Below are positions 1 through 11,749 of a stretch of 64,000 nt of DNA, piece by piece. Every line of letters starts with the position of its first letter. The first letter of the stretch is position 1. The notes under the pieces are model-generated. The model saw nothing but the letters and a program-made list of their open reading frames with translations. It did no database searches and was not told the origin of the DNA. Origin of the DNA: Malachius bipustulatus (lineage: Eukaryota > Arthropoda > Insecta > Coleoptera > Melyridae); NCBI GenBank assembly GCA_910589415.1, contig OU342633.1, positions 53,996,404 through 54,060,403 on the forward strand, written 5' to 3'. Position numbers and translations under genes: made by a program.

Positions 1-1204
1 TTTTATGTTAGGTATCAGTAGAAATTTAATTGTCTACAAAAGTAGTTCTGCATGTAGATATTTTCGGCAGGTTGCGTCATTTTTACAAAATTAGTAAATT
101 TTCGCCGGAAACCTGTTTTTTTTCTCAATCTTCCAAGTTAAATGTTGATGGCTCTGCTTTATTAATTTTGGTTTTCTATCCTCAACTTGTAATTTAACTG
201 TAATTTAACGATTTAGCTGATTTAACGATGTATTGAATTCGACACATTTCCTAAAAAAGATTACACCCGAAAAAATAATTAAAGAGAGAATTGCTGATTT
301 CAAAATGTTGATAAAAAACTGCAAAAAACTGCTCAAATTGCTAACCTATAATTTACTTATCATAATATTTCGACCTCCTATTATGATGAAGCAAACCCTT
401 ATGATGAAGATATAATATGCAAAATGTAATTTTTTAATATTTTTTGTTTTAATTATTAATAATTATAACTTTCTTCATCAATAATTTTTTTATATTAAGT
501 ATGTATTATATTTCATTGTTACATTTTTGTATTGTATGTAATATGATTAGTTTAATTGTTTGGAATACCTACCCGAAATTACTAAAAATAAGTTCACCAG
601 TATCAAAAAAATTATACTCGTACATTATAACGATATCACTATGTGACCTCTAATAATTAAATTATTGTAGTACGGCGCAGAGTGTGACGTCATTGACACA
701 ATATTACATTGAAGATTACACTTATTATGACGGTAAATTATTATGCAATGATTACTGCTGGTGTGACGCCGAGAGTGTTTACTGCAACGGAGAAAGTTAT
801 GTGAAGGGGGATATTAGTTGGGAATTCCAAACAAACTAAACGGTAACAATCTTGACCTAATTAAACGGAGATAATTAAACGATACGTTAATTTGAATCCG
901 TACCTGTTAAATCTGTCAAATATCTGAGGTCTTTTCGAACCCATAGGTATAACAGAATGATAAAAGAACGAAAGTCGTTTTGCTGCGCAAACGTCATAAT
1001 GAGAAGCTTATATTGGACTTAAAAATTATAATCGGTATGTATTTTACCTACCTATGTAAATTGTATTCCTAGTCATTAGTAACCACAATAAACATTGCCA
1101 TTTAGTTAATAAAACTTAATAACTTTGAAGCTGAAAGGTTGAGCAGTAAATTACTATTTTTACTAGAGATTTATACGCATAATGATCACTTTATATCTTG
1201 TATT

Positions 1205-1242
<38 letters not shown>

Positions 1243-1950
1243 GTCTTTGCATTATTTGTGGGGAAAAATTAAATGAATTTACGGGGTTTATCATCAATAT
1301 GAGGGCATTTCAAATTTAAATAAAATCAAATGGGTTACAAAATAACACATTTATACATAGGTATTATACATACAAGAGTAACATTTATTATTGTTAGTTT
1401 TTTCTTGTCCTTTTCCTTTTTTTTTCTCTCCTTTTTTAAATTTTTTTTCCTTTTTTATCTAATCCGTAGTTTTCAATACAGGATTATGCTAAATAAGTGC
1501 AAAAAAATTTAGGGGGTCCTTTTGGCTCATTCAAAGGAAAATAGTTCTTATTTTATTAACGTGGATCCCTAAATGCACCGTTTTTGTTTTGAGGTAGAGG
1601 GTGTCAAAGGAATACTTTTTTTTACAGTTTTTTTTTATGATATTATGGTATTTCAACTGTTCGAGGTATAAAGCTCAAATGTTGGACATATCTTATCATC
1701 AATATTAGCTAATCTATCCAAGTGCTTGAGTTAAAATAATGTGTTTTTGCATGGGCAGGAAAGTATTATACTGAAATTACTTCCGCTGTCCGCTCTAAAA
1801 GATATCAGTTTAGTAAACTTATTGTGCATGGGAATTCCCTAATTAATTCAGAGTAACATAAAATATATGTAACAGGAAGAGAGAGTGCTTGTCTTCTATT
1901 CCTAATAATAATTATAAAATATTCATTAGATATACAAAAAAAAACCTTAC
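1..1950. other. AT-rich stretch without a recognised gene
   Basis: No coding region is supported here; the short ORFs are low-complexity Phe/Leu/Lys runs. A pure (ATT)n microsatellite lies at about 1207-1239. Poly-T runs follow at 1400-1450. The stretch lies directly downstream (minus-strand sense) of the microexon at 1951-1996, so it may be intron. Confidence 0.6.
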
Positions 1951-1996
1951 CTTTCCAGAAGAATCACTGAACCACTTAAATCCTGCTTGATTGATC
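1951..1996 (-). CDS. Candidate internal microexon of an unidentified minus-strand gene
   Basis: On the minus strand a pyrimidine-rich tract ending in TTGCAG is followed by 46 nt and then a GTAAGG donor (exon end GGAAAG). This is a complete splice-acceptor/donor pair of good quality. Two frames are open. One, entered after one base, reads INQAGFKWFSDSSGK, which looks like folded-protein sequence; the other reads SIKQDLSGSVILLE. I do not recognise the protein. No neighbouring exon can be joined with certainty. Minus-strand donors at 6595, 28472 and 52850 are possible upstream partners. Very short exons with good signals also arise by chance, so this is a candidate only. Confidence 0.4.
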
Positions 1997-4209
1997 CTGC
2001 AACAATAAAAAATTATTTATTATTGATGCATACTTTTATTTAAACAGATGAATTGAAAAACTTAAAAACATATTTTCCTTATTATTCAATACATTTATTC
2101 ACTCAATATCTTTTCGAAATAATCGATATTTTGTAGCTGACGTAGAGAATTAATTGAACTGCATAAGTAAATGTTCAATATCAAGAAATTATTTACCTAT
2201 CTAAATTTTAAAGGTAATGATAAAAAAAATTAACAATATTTTCCTTTAAATTTAGTGTCATCTTATTAATTTTAAAACAGAGGTGTGACCTATTATACGA
2301 ACTTTAATAAGGATCATCGAAAATACTGACACGTAGGAAGCATCAGTTACATATAGCACGTTACATACGTCAACTTGGCGACATCGTAGAAGATATATTT
2401 CTGTTTGTTAAGAAAGGCCGACGAGGCTTTTACGTCAACCCCCGAACATAACATTTATAACAAAATCCATTATATTTGAATTTTAATATAATATTATAAC
2501 AACTGTCTGGTATTATTGTGACCCCTATAAATTACAACCGGTAAGCTGAGTTGTTAAAGTCTTGGGAAATAATGTTTAACACAGATTGTGGAGATAAGAA
2601 TTTGGGACTGCCTGGTCATTCCTATTAACATACACTCACATTCCATAGTGAACATTTTCTCATGCTGACGTGAATGCAGTCGCGAACTCCTGCGGAAATG
2701 CCTTTTGTTGCAAAGCTGCGTGTTATGATGCATGCATGGTATAATTTTACAAATTCCATAATTTTATCGCCAAAAAATTTGTCAGTGAGAATTTGAAAAT
2801 GCGAAATTTTTTATCACTTTAATCACATAGGTAGGTACATTAACAATCCAATAGCGCTAGATTAGAGACGAGACATAAAGAGATTATTACTAAAGACACC
2901 GTGACCGCACAGAGTAATTTTCTCTCTGAACAGTTCACACCAAACTATCAAGAACTGAACACTGACTGCCTGAAGTAGTGTTGATTTACACAGATGACTT
3001 GATTAATTTAAGTAAACTGAATTAATGCGCTGCTCTTTTCATTTAATTAAACTAATTCGTGTTTGCGTGTAATAAGACTAATTAAGTAAAGTTTAAAATT
3101 ATTCATCATAATAATCGGTAGGTATACAGGGTGGCGTTTTAAAGAAAATGCATCTGGATTTAAGTAAGTTATCATAAGAGATAGATACGAAATATGTTAA
3201 ATTGGAACGTTGCATGCAAACAAATTCTTCTACACAAATAATTGTGATTGGTCTGATTTTTTTTAAATTGTTTTTTCATCATCTGATTCATGTCCCATAA
3301 CAGGTGAAATTAACCAGATTTCACCTGCAGCTCACAGAATGATTTTATTAATGGCGAAATCGATGCATGACTTTCATTGACGTGTTATCTGAAGTTTGGG
3401 TGATGAATCATATACAGTGGCAACCAAAATATGGTACCATATGAGAAAACATTTTATTTTTGATTTGAAAAAAAAACTACGAGGACAAAAAATTATCTCG
3501 CCATGAGCAGATATGACGGAGTAATTTTTATTCACCCATATAATAACATTTTTCGAAATTATGGCTCTCATTATATTTTTCGAAAACAAGCATGAGATTT
3601 CGATTATTATTATTTGTACGGTGTTCAAAGCTCACTTGTAATTTATTCATTTTTCATGTATTTATTGATTCTGTTTTGCTTTATATTTTATTGTTATTTT
3701 TATATTTTTTCCTTTTCTTCTATTATATAGATTTAAGTAGGTATATACTTCTTTATATACTTTATTTATTCAATTGTAACAAAAAATTAATTTTTTTATG
3801 TCATTAGTATACGTTTAATTGAATTTATAGAGAGCATTTCCCCCCCCCCCCCCTCCATCTCTCTATAATTCAAGAATTCCCGGATTCCTGGAACCAATCA
3901 ATATAAACAGACACATCTAGAAGTACCTACCTCATCAACAGTATGATGGTGTTGGTCGAAATTAAAACTCAAACAGAATTATTATATCAGCGGTTATCTG
4001 CGGACAGAAAAGCAAACCACAACAAAAACCGGTGAGATTAGACAACTTACGTCTAGTGTGCAATACTATACTGAGATTGTTCCTTCGATATAATCTGGAA
4101 GTTGCAAAACACGAATTCTTCTGGATTGTCCATCCTAACCTGATCCGCACCAAACCATTGATGACAAATAAAAGGCTAATGTTTTAAAACTATTTTATAT
4201 TGTTGGATA
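1997..4209. other. No gene; short repeats and one isolated transposon end
   Basis: No supported coding region. A solitary TACAGGGTGG terminus starts at about 3125, like the ends of the palindromic elements further right, but no partner arm was found. A run of 14 C occupies 3840-3853. The remainder is unremarkable AT-rich sequence. Confidence 0.55.
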
Positions 4210-4262
4210 TTAATGATGTTACACGTGTTTCGCTACTTTTAAAGAAGCATCTTCAGAAATAT
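4210..4262 (-). ncRNA. Hammerhead-ribozyme-like motif, copy A (Penelope-type terminus)
   Basis: The minus strand carries the core CTGAAGA, an extra T, a stem-loop (GCTTCTTT with AAAGTAGC, one mismatch), GAAA, and then the palindromic short helix ACACGTGT followed by A. This is the order core-stem II-GAAA-stem III of a type I hammerhead. Very short palindromic stem III helices are known for hammerheads in the terminal repeats of Penelope-like elements. Stem I pairing is poor in this copy, so activity is doubtful. The sequence is closely similar to copy B at 14395-14440. The flanks on the minus strand also share a TTAG..TTTTATTTRTCA-like segment, supporting one repeat family. Confidence 0.45.
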
Positions 4263-4840
4263 GTAAATTGAACATTGACTGTTATGGTTTTGATGTTTAA
4301 AAATTATTGAATGAGACCAAAAGCAAGGCATTATAAAATACTGGAATTACATTGGAGAAAGGCGCCAGTCGCTTGAATTCGCTGCTTAGCTGCTACTGCA
4401 TTCGATGATGGCTAATCACTTTAACTACCGGTCAATGAGATGATGAGAGTCGAGAGATTTAGTTTGAGTTTGAGTTGAGTAATACATATTCACGAAGGAC
4501 CGTAATGGACACCGACTTGAATGAGCGAGATTTCTAGCGATATTGACTTCTTCAAAGCTAGTAGGGGAGATTGTATGCGTGTCGCGTCCAGACGTGTGAA
4601 CGCTTTTCTTCGTGAAAAACGGGAAGAGGATGATGGGAGAAGGGACGGTAAATGCACCTGCTGTCCTGGCGTATCGTTTTGAATTTTACGCCAAAGATTA
4701 TGCTTGTTGTATGCAACCAACTTTTCGTGTACGAGTTCGAAACATTGACCATAAGCCAATTTTCGCTTATTTGTATAGAAATAGGATTTTTTAAGCCGAT
4801 CAACAAGTGTCAAGCTGTCACAATCGTGTCACTGCGTTTC

Positions 4841-5129
4841 TTGTAAAATTGATATCGGTCACAAAAGCCAAACTGTTAGAGTTTCGGTCAAACGATCTCT
4901 TAAGTGCAGCATGGCTTTGTTTGGTCAGTACTTGGATGGGTGACCAAATATAGTGGTAAAAAAAAAATCCGTGATCGATCGTACTCCGGGAGGTACGTTA
5001 AAAAGGGGGTCCCGGCTGCTTCACAGCAGTCGTTAGGTTACGTCAGAGGCCCTTGAGGCTACTTGAAAACTTCTGACACTTGGGCTTTACCACAGTCATA
5101 CAATATTTATTTTTATTTTGTAAAATTGA
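4841..5129 (+). mobile_element. SINE with a 5S-rRNA-derived head and LINE-like tail
   Basis: The body is about 4853-5117, bounded by the 12-bp direct repeat TTGTAAAATTGA (4841-4852 and 5118-5129), a target-site duplication. From about 4867 the sequence follows 5S rRNA. It includes CGATCTCTTAAGTGCAGCAT and especially GGTCAGTACTTGGATGGGTG, nearly identical to the conserved 3' half of eukaryotic 5S rRNA with its internal pol III promoter boxes. After an A-rich joint the 3' half (about 4976-5100, with GGTCCCGGCTGC and CAGCAGTCGTTAGG) resembles tails shared by insect LINEs and SINEs, the part that would recruit LINE reverse transcriptase. Such elements are the SINE3 class. Confidence 0.75.
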
Positions 5130-6594
5130 CAAGTGAGTCCAACACGACCTTTGTCATTTTATTTTATTACTTGAGTACATCAACTTACATCTCGCTTTCA
5201 GTTGTCCTGAGCATAGATAATACCCGTAACCGGTCGATAAGATCTTTGCAAAAATATGTTTGATTGAATACATACTCATCGATCTACTGTCATTCCTTAG
5301 TTTTCTTGTGTTGATATGATGATACAGCAACAGTATGGTAACTATAGTGATAATAAAACAAGTCTCTGGACTTAAGTAAATTTCTACAGAACTATAACTA
5401 GATTTTAATGCAGTTTCTTCAGAATTTTCTCAGTTGTTGATATCAAGAAAAAAATCAAGCAATGTCGAGCGATATGGGTCTAGCTGTTAATTTATTATGA
5501 CCGTGTATTGTGGATCATGTAGATATGTGTGGATTTGGATTTTTAGAGATTCAGGAAAATTTAACTTAATATAATGATCACTATAATGATGATGATAAGT
5601 TACCGAGTTATGATTTTTCCTGCCTGCTTATTATTATGACAGCACTAGTGTGATTTTTATAAAATTTATTTATTACAACCCATTGTGGTGGTACCTTATA
5701 GTTTAATTTACACATACAATTTATTCGCAGAATTAGTTCACACAAGCTCGTTGCGCAAGTTCTCGATTCGATACGTAGGTATGGATAGTTAACTGCAAGG
5801 TGCAAGATAGCCTTTCTTTCTTCATATGACAATAAATTATGCGCTATTTTATGAATGAAACTAGTGGTATCAATGAAAATATAAATAGGAGAGGGCGTTC
5901 ACAAGTCTCGCCCACCTGTAAGTTTCCGGTTATTGTAATAGTATAACAGCTTATAGAAAACAGAATAAGCTCACAGACACCTTAGCAAAATCAGCCAACA
6001 TATGAAGTAGGTACATATGGATGCAATATTGTGTTTATATAATCTTAATCTAATACAGATTCAAGTTTATTGTAAATAGAAATAATAAACAATGATTTTA
6101 TATACCTACATACTTAATTACCACAATATGAATAATATTATAGATAAGTACCTATATTGTCACGGCTACAGGATCATGACTAACATTGAGCCATCTCACG
6201 TAAAATAGTTGTGGTTTAGTTTATCAGATATTTCCATAGTCTTCACGTTGTCCAAACTTCTTGTCCGCGACCGCAAGTCTTGTAAACATCAAGAAACAGA
6301 GGTTTATTTAATCTGCCGCGAATATCGGCCCATTGAAACTGAAAAGGAATGCTGTGGGAACACAATATCTTCAATCAAGAACAAGATATGTGTAGTACAT
6401 CCGATCCGATAGACACTCCGAAATCCATTCACCAAAAGTGTCTGCGCGCTATTATTTAGACGAGCGACAGGTACGAGTCCGGAGTCCGGACCCGGAGCAA
6501 ATTCTTTTGCTTTATTTTGGGACTCATTCATTTAACTATTGTCTATCTCTACCTTAGCCGCCGGCGCTTGAATTCTTCACCGTCTAGCACTTAC
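5130..6594. other. No gene recognised
   Basis: AT-rich sequence to about 6200 with no supported ORF. From about 6240 the base composition becomes more GC-rich and CpG-containing, which continues into the candidate first exon at 6595-6770. This may be a promoter-proximal region. The ORFs on both strands here overlap each other and match nothing I know. Confidence 0.4.
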
Positions 6595-6770
6595 CCATAC
6601 TGCGCTCGAGTTTTTGAAGTTGGATTCGGACGATTCGCGGAATAAGCGGCGTAAGTCTTTGAAGCTGCTCTATTGTTTGGAGGTGCCAGTGACCGCACTG
6701 AATCACTTGGACACAGGAAAGGCCGGAGGTTTCATTAGGTATTATCCGGTGTTCTAAATAAATATAGGTA
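6595..6770 (-). other. Candidate minus-strand 5' exon with GTAAGT donor
   Basis: On the minus strand a GC-richer stretch ends ...GTATGG and is followed at 6594 by GTAAGTGC, a consensus donor. The sequence upstream (6600-6720) contains CpG dinucleotides unlike the AT-rich surroundings, as expected for an untranslated first exon. No coding frame is recognised and no acceptor is assigned. The left and right limits are approximate. Similar isolated donors occur at 28472 and 52850 on the same strand. Confidence 0.3.
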
Positions 6771-7174
6771 GACACTAGTCACTAGTCACTATATGAAAAG
6801 CCCTTCCCTTACCTTCTTATTGTCTTACTACTCATCGAAAATTTTGATCGATAATTTTATGCGAAATACTTCCACGACTCTCTTGGAATAACTTATTAAA
6901 GTCCAAAGTGATTTGCAGTTTTTGTCTGATACGTCAGCGGACATTACTCGTAAAAATTTTTACTAGGCTGCATTGTTATAGATACCACAGAAATTCCTGA
7001 CGTATTAAACGAAATGTGACTAACGTGATTCAAAGATCTATTTCACCAGATTTGACCTTTGAATTCTTTCAGGATTTTCTGTTCTTTTTTAGGCCGTCTT
7101 TATTCTTGGATCAGAATTAATTATTCCACTTAGGCATCCTCTGAGGCGATATTTGAAGACACGTATCTACCTTT

Positions 7175-7811
7175 ATTAGTAAATTTATGGCTCAACAGTG
7201 TACATCAATCAAAAGTGGATATTCAACTGAACCAAACATTACGAATTATTACTGGTACAATTTGCTCAACTCCGATCCCTTGGTTACCTGTTTTGTCAAA
7301 TATTGCTCCATCTAATCTCCGAAGACAACAAGCAACACATAAAATCATGAATAAATACCGAACATTCCCAGAGGATTTTTCAATAACATCGGACCTGAAT
7401 AATCTTCCAACAACGAGATTAAAATCAAGAAGACCTGTGTGGCTAGAAACATACCTGGATCGACCATTTAAAATTGAAGATGAATGGAGAAATGATTGGC
7501 GAAATAAAAGTGTTTCTTTATTCAACAACACTTTAATCGAAGATCCTTCATCAGTAGTCAACGGTTTTGAAATAAGAAGGAAAGTCTGGGTACAAGTAAA
7601 TCGCTTAAGAACAGGACACGGTAGATGTAATTCAATGTTACATAAATGGAATTTAATACCAAGCGCTTCCTGTATTTGCGGACATCCTGAAGAATCCATC
7701 AATCACATTGTCAATGAATGTCCTTTAACCAAATTTTCTGGAGGTTTTCAAGCAATTCATGAAATTTCCACCGAAACAATAGACTGGTTACAGAATTTGA
7801 AGCTCTTGTAA
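7175..7811 (+). pseudogene. LINE reverse-transcriptase C-terminal fragment
   Basis: An open frame runs from about 7185 to the stop at 7809-7811. It begins in the middle of a protein (LWLNSVHQSKVDIQLNQT), so the element is 5'-truncated. Recognisable LINE motifs are PWLPVLSNIAP near the start, WVQVNRLRTGHGRCNS and a CxC-x8-HxxxxC zinc-knuckle-like block (CICGHPEESINHIVNEC). The ending PLTKFSGG..ETIDWLQNL is typical of the C-terminal region downstream of the polymerase in non-LTR retrotransposons of the jockey/CR1 group. No RNase H domain is seen. The frame is intact for over 200 codons, so the insertion is fairly young. There are no polymerase catalytic residues, so it cannot be autonomous. Confidence 0.7.
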
Positions 7812-9389
7812 ACAAAATCTACATTAACAGCCAGATAACCTCAGACGGATGCTGCAAAATGATTGGAATACTTCAAACCAATCTCAACAGGATGGTGTGT
7901 CTAGGTTTTTTAATGGGGTTTTCCCTAGACTATATCTCTCAAAGCAAATGCTTCACCATGATGTCAACATCGCATCAGAATATCCTACAGATCGTTCTTT
8001 TCCCCATGATCGACGAAACCAATCATATGTAATTTAATAAACTAAACAACATGTTAATCGTAAGACTGCAATTTGTAATTTCAAACGAATATATATATAT
8101 AGTAAAGCGATCGCCTGATAAACACAATTTTGAATTTCTCGAAAATTTATCGTCATCCTTGCAGACATTGATTGGAGTAAAGTTGCTTTGCTATCAGGTG
8201 GGCGTACTAAAAAAAAAGTAAAAAAGTTATAATACGTAGGTAATAAAAAGTAATTTCAACTGATTTCATGTAATAATATCTATATAAGAAATAGGAATAG
8301 AAAAATTAATTAGTCTTTCTAATAACGTTCTATTTATAAATTAAGTAACCTTAAGACATTAACAAGACAGCAACACAAGAACAGGCCCACACAGAAATCT
8401 ATATACACATAAGCATGTCGCTCCAAATACAACCTCTTAATCAACTAGCCTGATATAACTGAAAAATTGCACAGAGCAGTCGTTATAAATAGGGTCTGCA
8501 CAGGAAACTGTTGTAAGCGTGCAGCTTATTTTCCATCGTTCATCTGCAAAAATTATTGGAGCAAATCGAAAATAATGATCCCATTATAGTGGCTTTGTTT
8601 TCACGTTTCAGAATCACCTATGGTATAGTCACGTGTAAGTAAGTTAGCTAGGAAAGATCATCGATTCGTATTATTGAGTTTATTAAGGAATAATGTGACT
8701 GAAAGAAAACGTAATACCTACGTATAGTTATTTTTAATGCCATATTTATTAAAAGCTTGGTAGGATGGACGAAAAATCGTTTCTGCTATTATGACCGGTT
8801 CTCCTCTGAAAGATTTTTGATATTATTCATGATTGATGTATTTTTACAATCGATCCAACTCATAGATCATGAGAAAGTGGTTTTTCAAAATTAATTTGCC
8901 ACGATTACAGGAGTCATTCACGAAAGGGCCCCCATTAGACGTACCCCGAAATACTGGATTCTGATTTAAAAATTTGCACGGTTTATTTTGGCGAATATTT
9001 TTAGATTACTGGTATAGTTTCCCATTTCCGCTTATAACTGAAGTTGCTACCATCTTTGTTTTAACATTATTACATTTTCAGATTTTCTAAGAAAATCTAA
9101 CATTCAATGTTCTGGGATGGTGGGAATTAAGGGTTGCATAAATGTTTTACCCCCATAACTTTCACGCCACTCGAAAATCTTCACCACTGAGATATCCCAG
9201 TAGAACATTGGTTTTAATCCTAAAATCTGATGTAAAAATCTGCACAAAGCTGAAGCTTGAAGCCTTGACGCTTCTTGAGATAACGCAAAAAAAACATTTG
9301 ATACGATCATTACGACCATCATTACATCTGGTGGGTTGCATGTTCTGGGGACGTGTCACCCTCACGTGTCAGCAGTTGGTTTTTCTCCA
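7812..9389. other. LINE 3' flank and unassigned sequence
   Basis: 7812-8060 is probably the 3' untranslated part of the preceding LINE fragment. An (AT)n run lies at 8089-8100. Sequences similar in inverted orientation (CGATCGCCTGATA at about 8108 and GCTATCAGGTGGGCG at about 8191) may mark a small unrelated hairpin element. Nothing coding is supported from 8220 to 9389. Confidence 0.4.
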
Positions 9390-9740
9390 ACAAATTGCAG
9401 CTTAATCTAGAAAAGTAGTCTTCTTTGCTGTTCATTGTTCACGTTGAGAAATGGGGCTAACTTGGTTTTTACGGAATACAATCGCTCTGCTAAATTTTTG
9501 GGCCTGCATATATGTATAGACATCAGCGACTACATTTCAAGTCTCATTCTCAATCTTAGTGGTAGGCTGCGTGCTATGTACTGCAATATTTGCGCACGCA
9601 GCGAAGTATTTCTGGTAGTCTCTCAACCTGTTCTTACTGCATATCATGCGTTATTCCAGACTCACGTGAGTTATGCACTAATTATTTGGGGTCACAACCC
9701 CATCAGGCATCGTTTTTTCAGTCTGCTAAAACGGGCAGTC
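9390..9740 (+). pseudogene. Jockey-like LINE reverse transcriptase relic, first part
   Basis: The conceptual translation contains LQLNLEK (about 9396) and then an open frame from 9435 with SAKFLGLHI and ALIIWGHNP. These correspond to the LNxxKT, xKFLGVxID and YxxxxWG segments at the end of the polymerase and thumb of jockey-clade LINEs. The frame reads on through LLKRAV and is then interrupted at 9740 by the hAT-type element. Its continuation is at 13763-13930. Frameshifts near 9420 show that it was already decaying or has decayed since. Confidence 0.65.
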
Positions 9741-9897
9741 CAGCGCCGGATTACCCACAAGGCTAACTAGGCTGTAGCCTAGGGGCGCAAAGCTCGGTAG
9801 GGCGCCGGAGGCGCCCCTAAAATTTTTAAATAAATGCGTAAATACTTAGGCACCTACTAAAAATAATGAAATTAAATTTTCGCGTTAGGATAATATG

Positions 9898-10756
9898 TAC
9901 AGGGTGTCAATTTGAAAACTTGCCACCCCCAAATTCTTCCTTGAAATTTTTTTTTCAAAGAAATCCCGGAACAGGTCAATTTTTAAATTTAATTTATGTT
10001 CTATTGGCGTAAAAAAAATTTATACAGGGTGTTCCTTGACTCAGTAATGACGACATTGTCGATTTTTTTAAATGGGACACCTGTATATTATTACATTTTC
10101 AGATTGTCTGAGAAAATCCAGTAGGAATGGTTTTTACAGTTGCAGCTTACATTGAGTAGGTTATGAGTTATAAACAAATGAAAATCGCAATTTTCCATTT
10201 TAAAAGCAGTGTACATCGGACACGGCTCTAAATATCGAAAAACGGTTTACATGTCCCTATCTTAACTTTTGAAGTGATATCCTATGATGTAGATGAAATA
10301 TTTATACAGGGTGATCAAAAGTCTGATAATTTTCGTCACCCTGTATGAAAATTTCATCCACACAATAGGATACCGCTTGAAAAGTTAAGACAGGAACATA
10401 TAAGCCGTTTTCTGATGATATCTCTAGCCATTTTCAAAACAAGCTGCTTTGAAAATGAAAAACTGCGATTTTCATTTGTTTATAACTCGTAAACTACTCA
10501 GTTTAAACTGCAACTGTAAAAACAATTTATATTGGATTTTCTCAGACAATCTGAAATTGTATTAATATACAGGGTGTGCCATTCAAAAAAATAGACCATA
10601 TCGTCGTCACTGAGTCAAGGAACACCCTGTATAAATTTTTTTTACGCCAATAGAACATAAATTACATTAAAAAATTGACCTGTTTCGGGATTTCTTTGAA
10701 AAAAAATTTCCAAGGAAGAATTCGGGGGTGGCAAGTTTTCAAATTGACACCCTGTA
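9898..10756. mobile_element. Near-perfect 855-bp palindromic foldback element, TA-flanked
   Basis: The left arm starts TA-CAGGGTGTCAATTTG and the right arm ends CAAATTGACACCCTG-TA. The two arms are reverse complements along almost the whole length, meeting at about 10330 beside an inner TACAGGGTGATC / GTCACCCTGTA pair. Further CAGGGTG-type ends occur inside at about 10023 and 10572 with their mirror images. TA flanks suggest Tc1/mariner-type insertion. There is no ORF. It lies inside the hAT-type element. Confidence 0.8.
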
Positions 10757-11749
10757 TAATACGTCTACCTCTACTTCATTATTTTTATTTATTATATAGG
10801 CTCCACTCCCTGCATATGTTGTGTCCCGGCGTCTCAAATTAATCATATTAGAGCTGTGAGCAAACCATAACAGTTGTATCATTCAGAATACCTATTTTGG
10901 CTATTATTTATAATTTATTATGTCATCTCTTGGTGTTTACGAGGCAGGCCAGCGCCAACCCTCAATCCTCCTTTTGAAGCATAAAAATTTAGTATCTCGA
11001 TTTGAGAATGTGCAGGTCAAGGCAGGGAGAGCAGACTGCAGTAGATACATATATAATTATTTAAAATTTCTTTAAAGATGTCACATAAAAATAAAAATGG
11101 ATTTTTTTATCACGCTTGTAGGGAAGCACCGTGTATAAAAAATGTTACGTAAAAATAAAATTATATAAATTTAGAAGTTGACTGCTTATTTTTTTAATTT
11201 TTATTTCTTACAATAATAATTATATTCCGAAACAAATCTGAGGGCGCAGTTTAAACCTATAACTCAACAAACTATAAAACACTAAACAAATGTATCCCAC
11301 TTTACTATACTCAAGACAGAAAAGCACTAAAGAAATCGCTGGAGCTGACGTGATATTGGTCATAAAATAGGAATAGGACAAGATCCTTGTTCATGCATTG
11401 TAAAAATACATATTTTATGTTGTCCAGATTGTTCTTTATTCTGTGGAATTGGACCCATCATCTTAAAAATCCCTACAAAAAACTTTCTTCTTGCTTTGGC
11501 TTTATAGATAATTATTTATTTGAAGTAATTGTTATTTTACTATTGTTTTTTTATTTTTGTTTTTGTTATTTTGTATGTTTATTTTTTGTTTGTTTGTATG
11601 TGAATATTGTTTATAATAACTGTGAATAATATTGTTTGGGAAGTGGCGTTATTTATGAATTGTTGGGAGTAAACTTCAGGTTAATTTTTATTATTTTTTA
11701 TTATTATTATTATTTTTTAATAGATAATATTTATTGTTGTATTATTGTA

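Noticed and set aside
4490..4813. 107-codon minus-strand ORF
   Set aside because: Overlaps two other ORFs on both strands, shows no domain and has ordinary composition for the region.
4867..4950. 5S rRNA gene
   Set aside because: Only part of 5S is conserved, it is fused to a LINE-like tail and flanked by a target duplication, so it is a SINE.
7223..7702. 159-codon minus-strand ORF
   Set aside because: Antisense shadow of the LINE fragment at 7175-7811, whose plus-strand motifs are clear.
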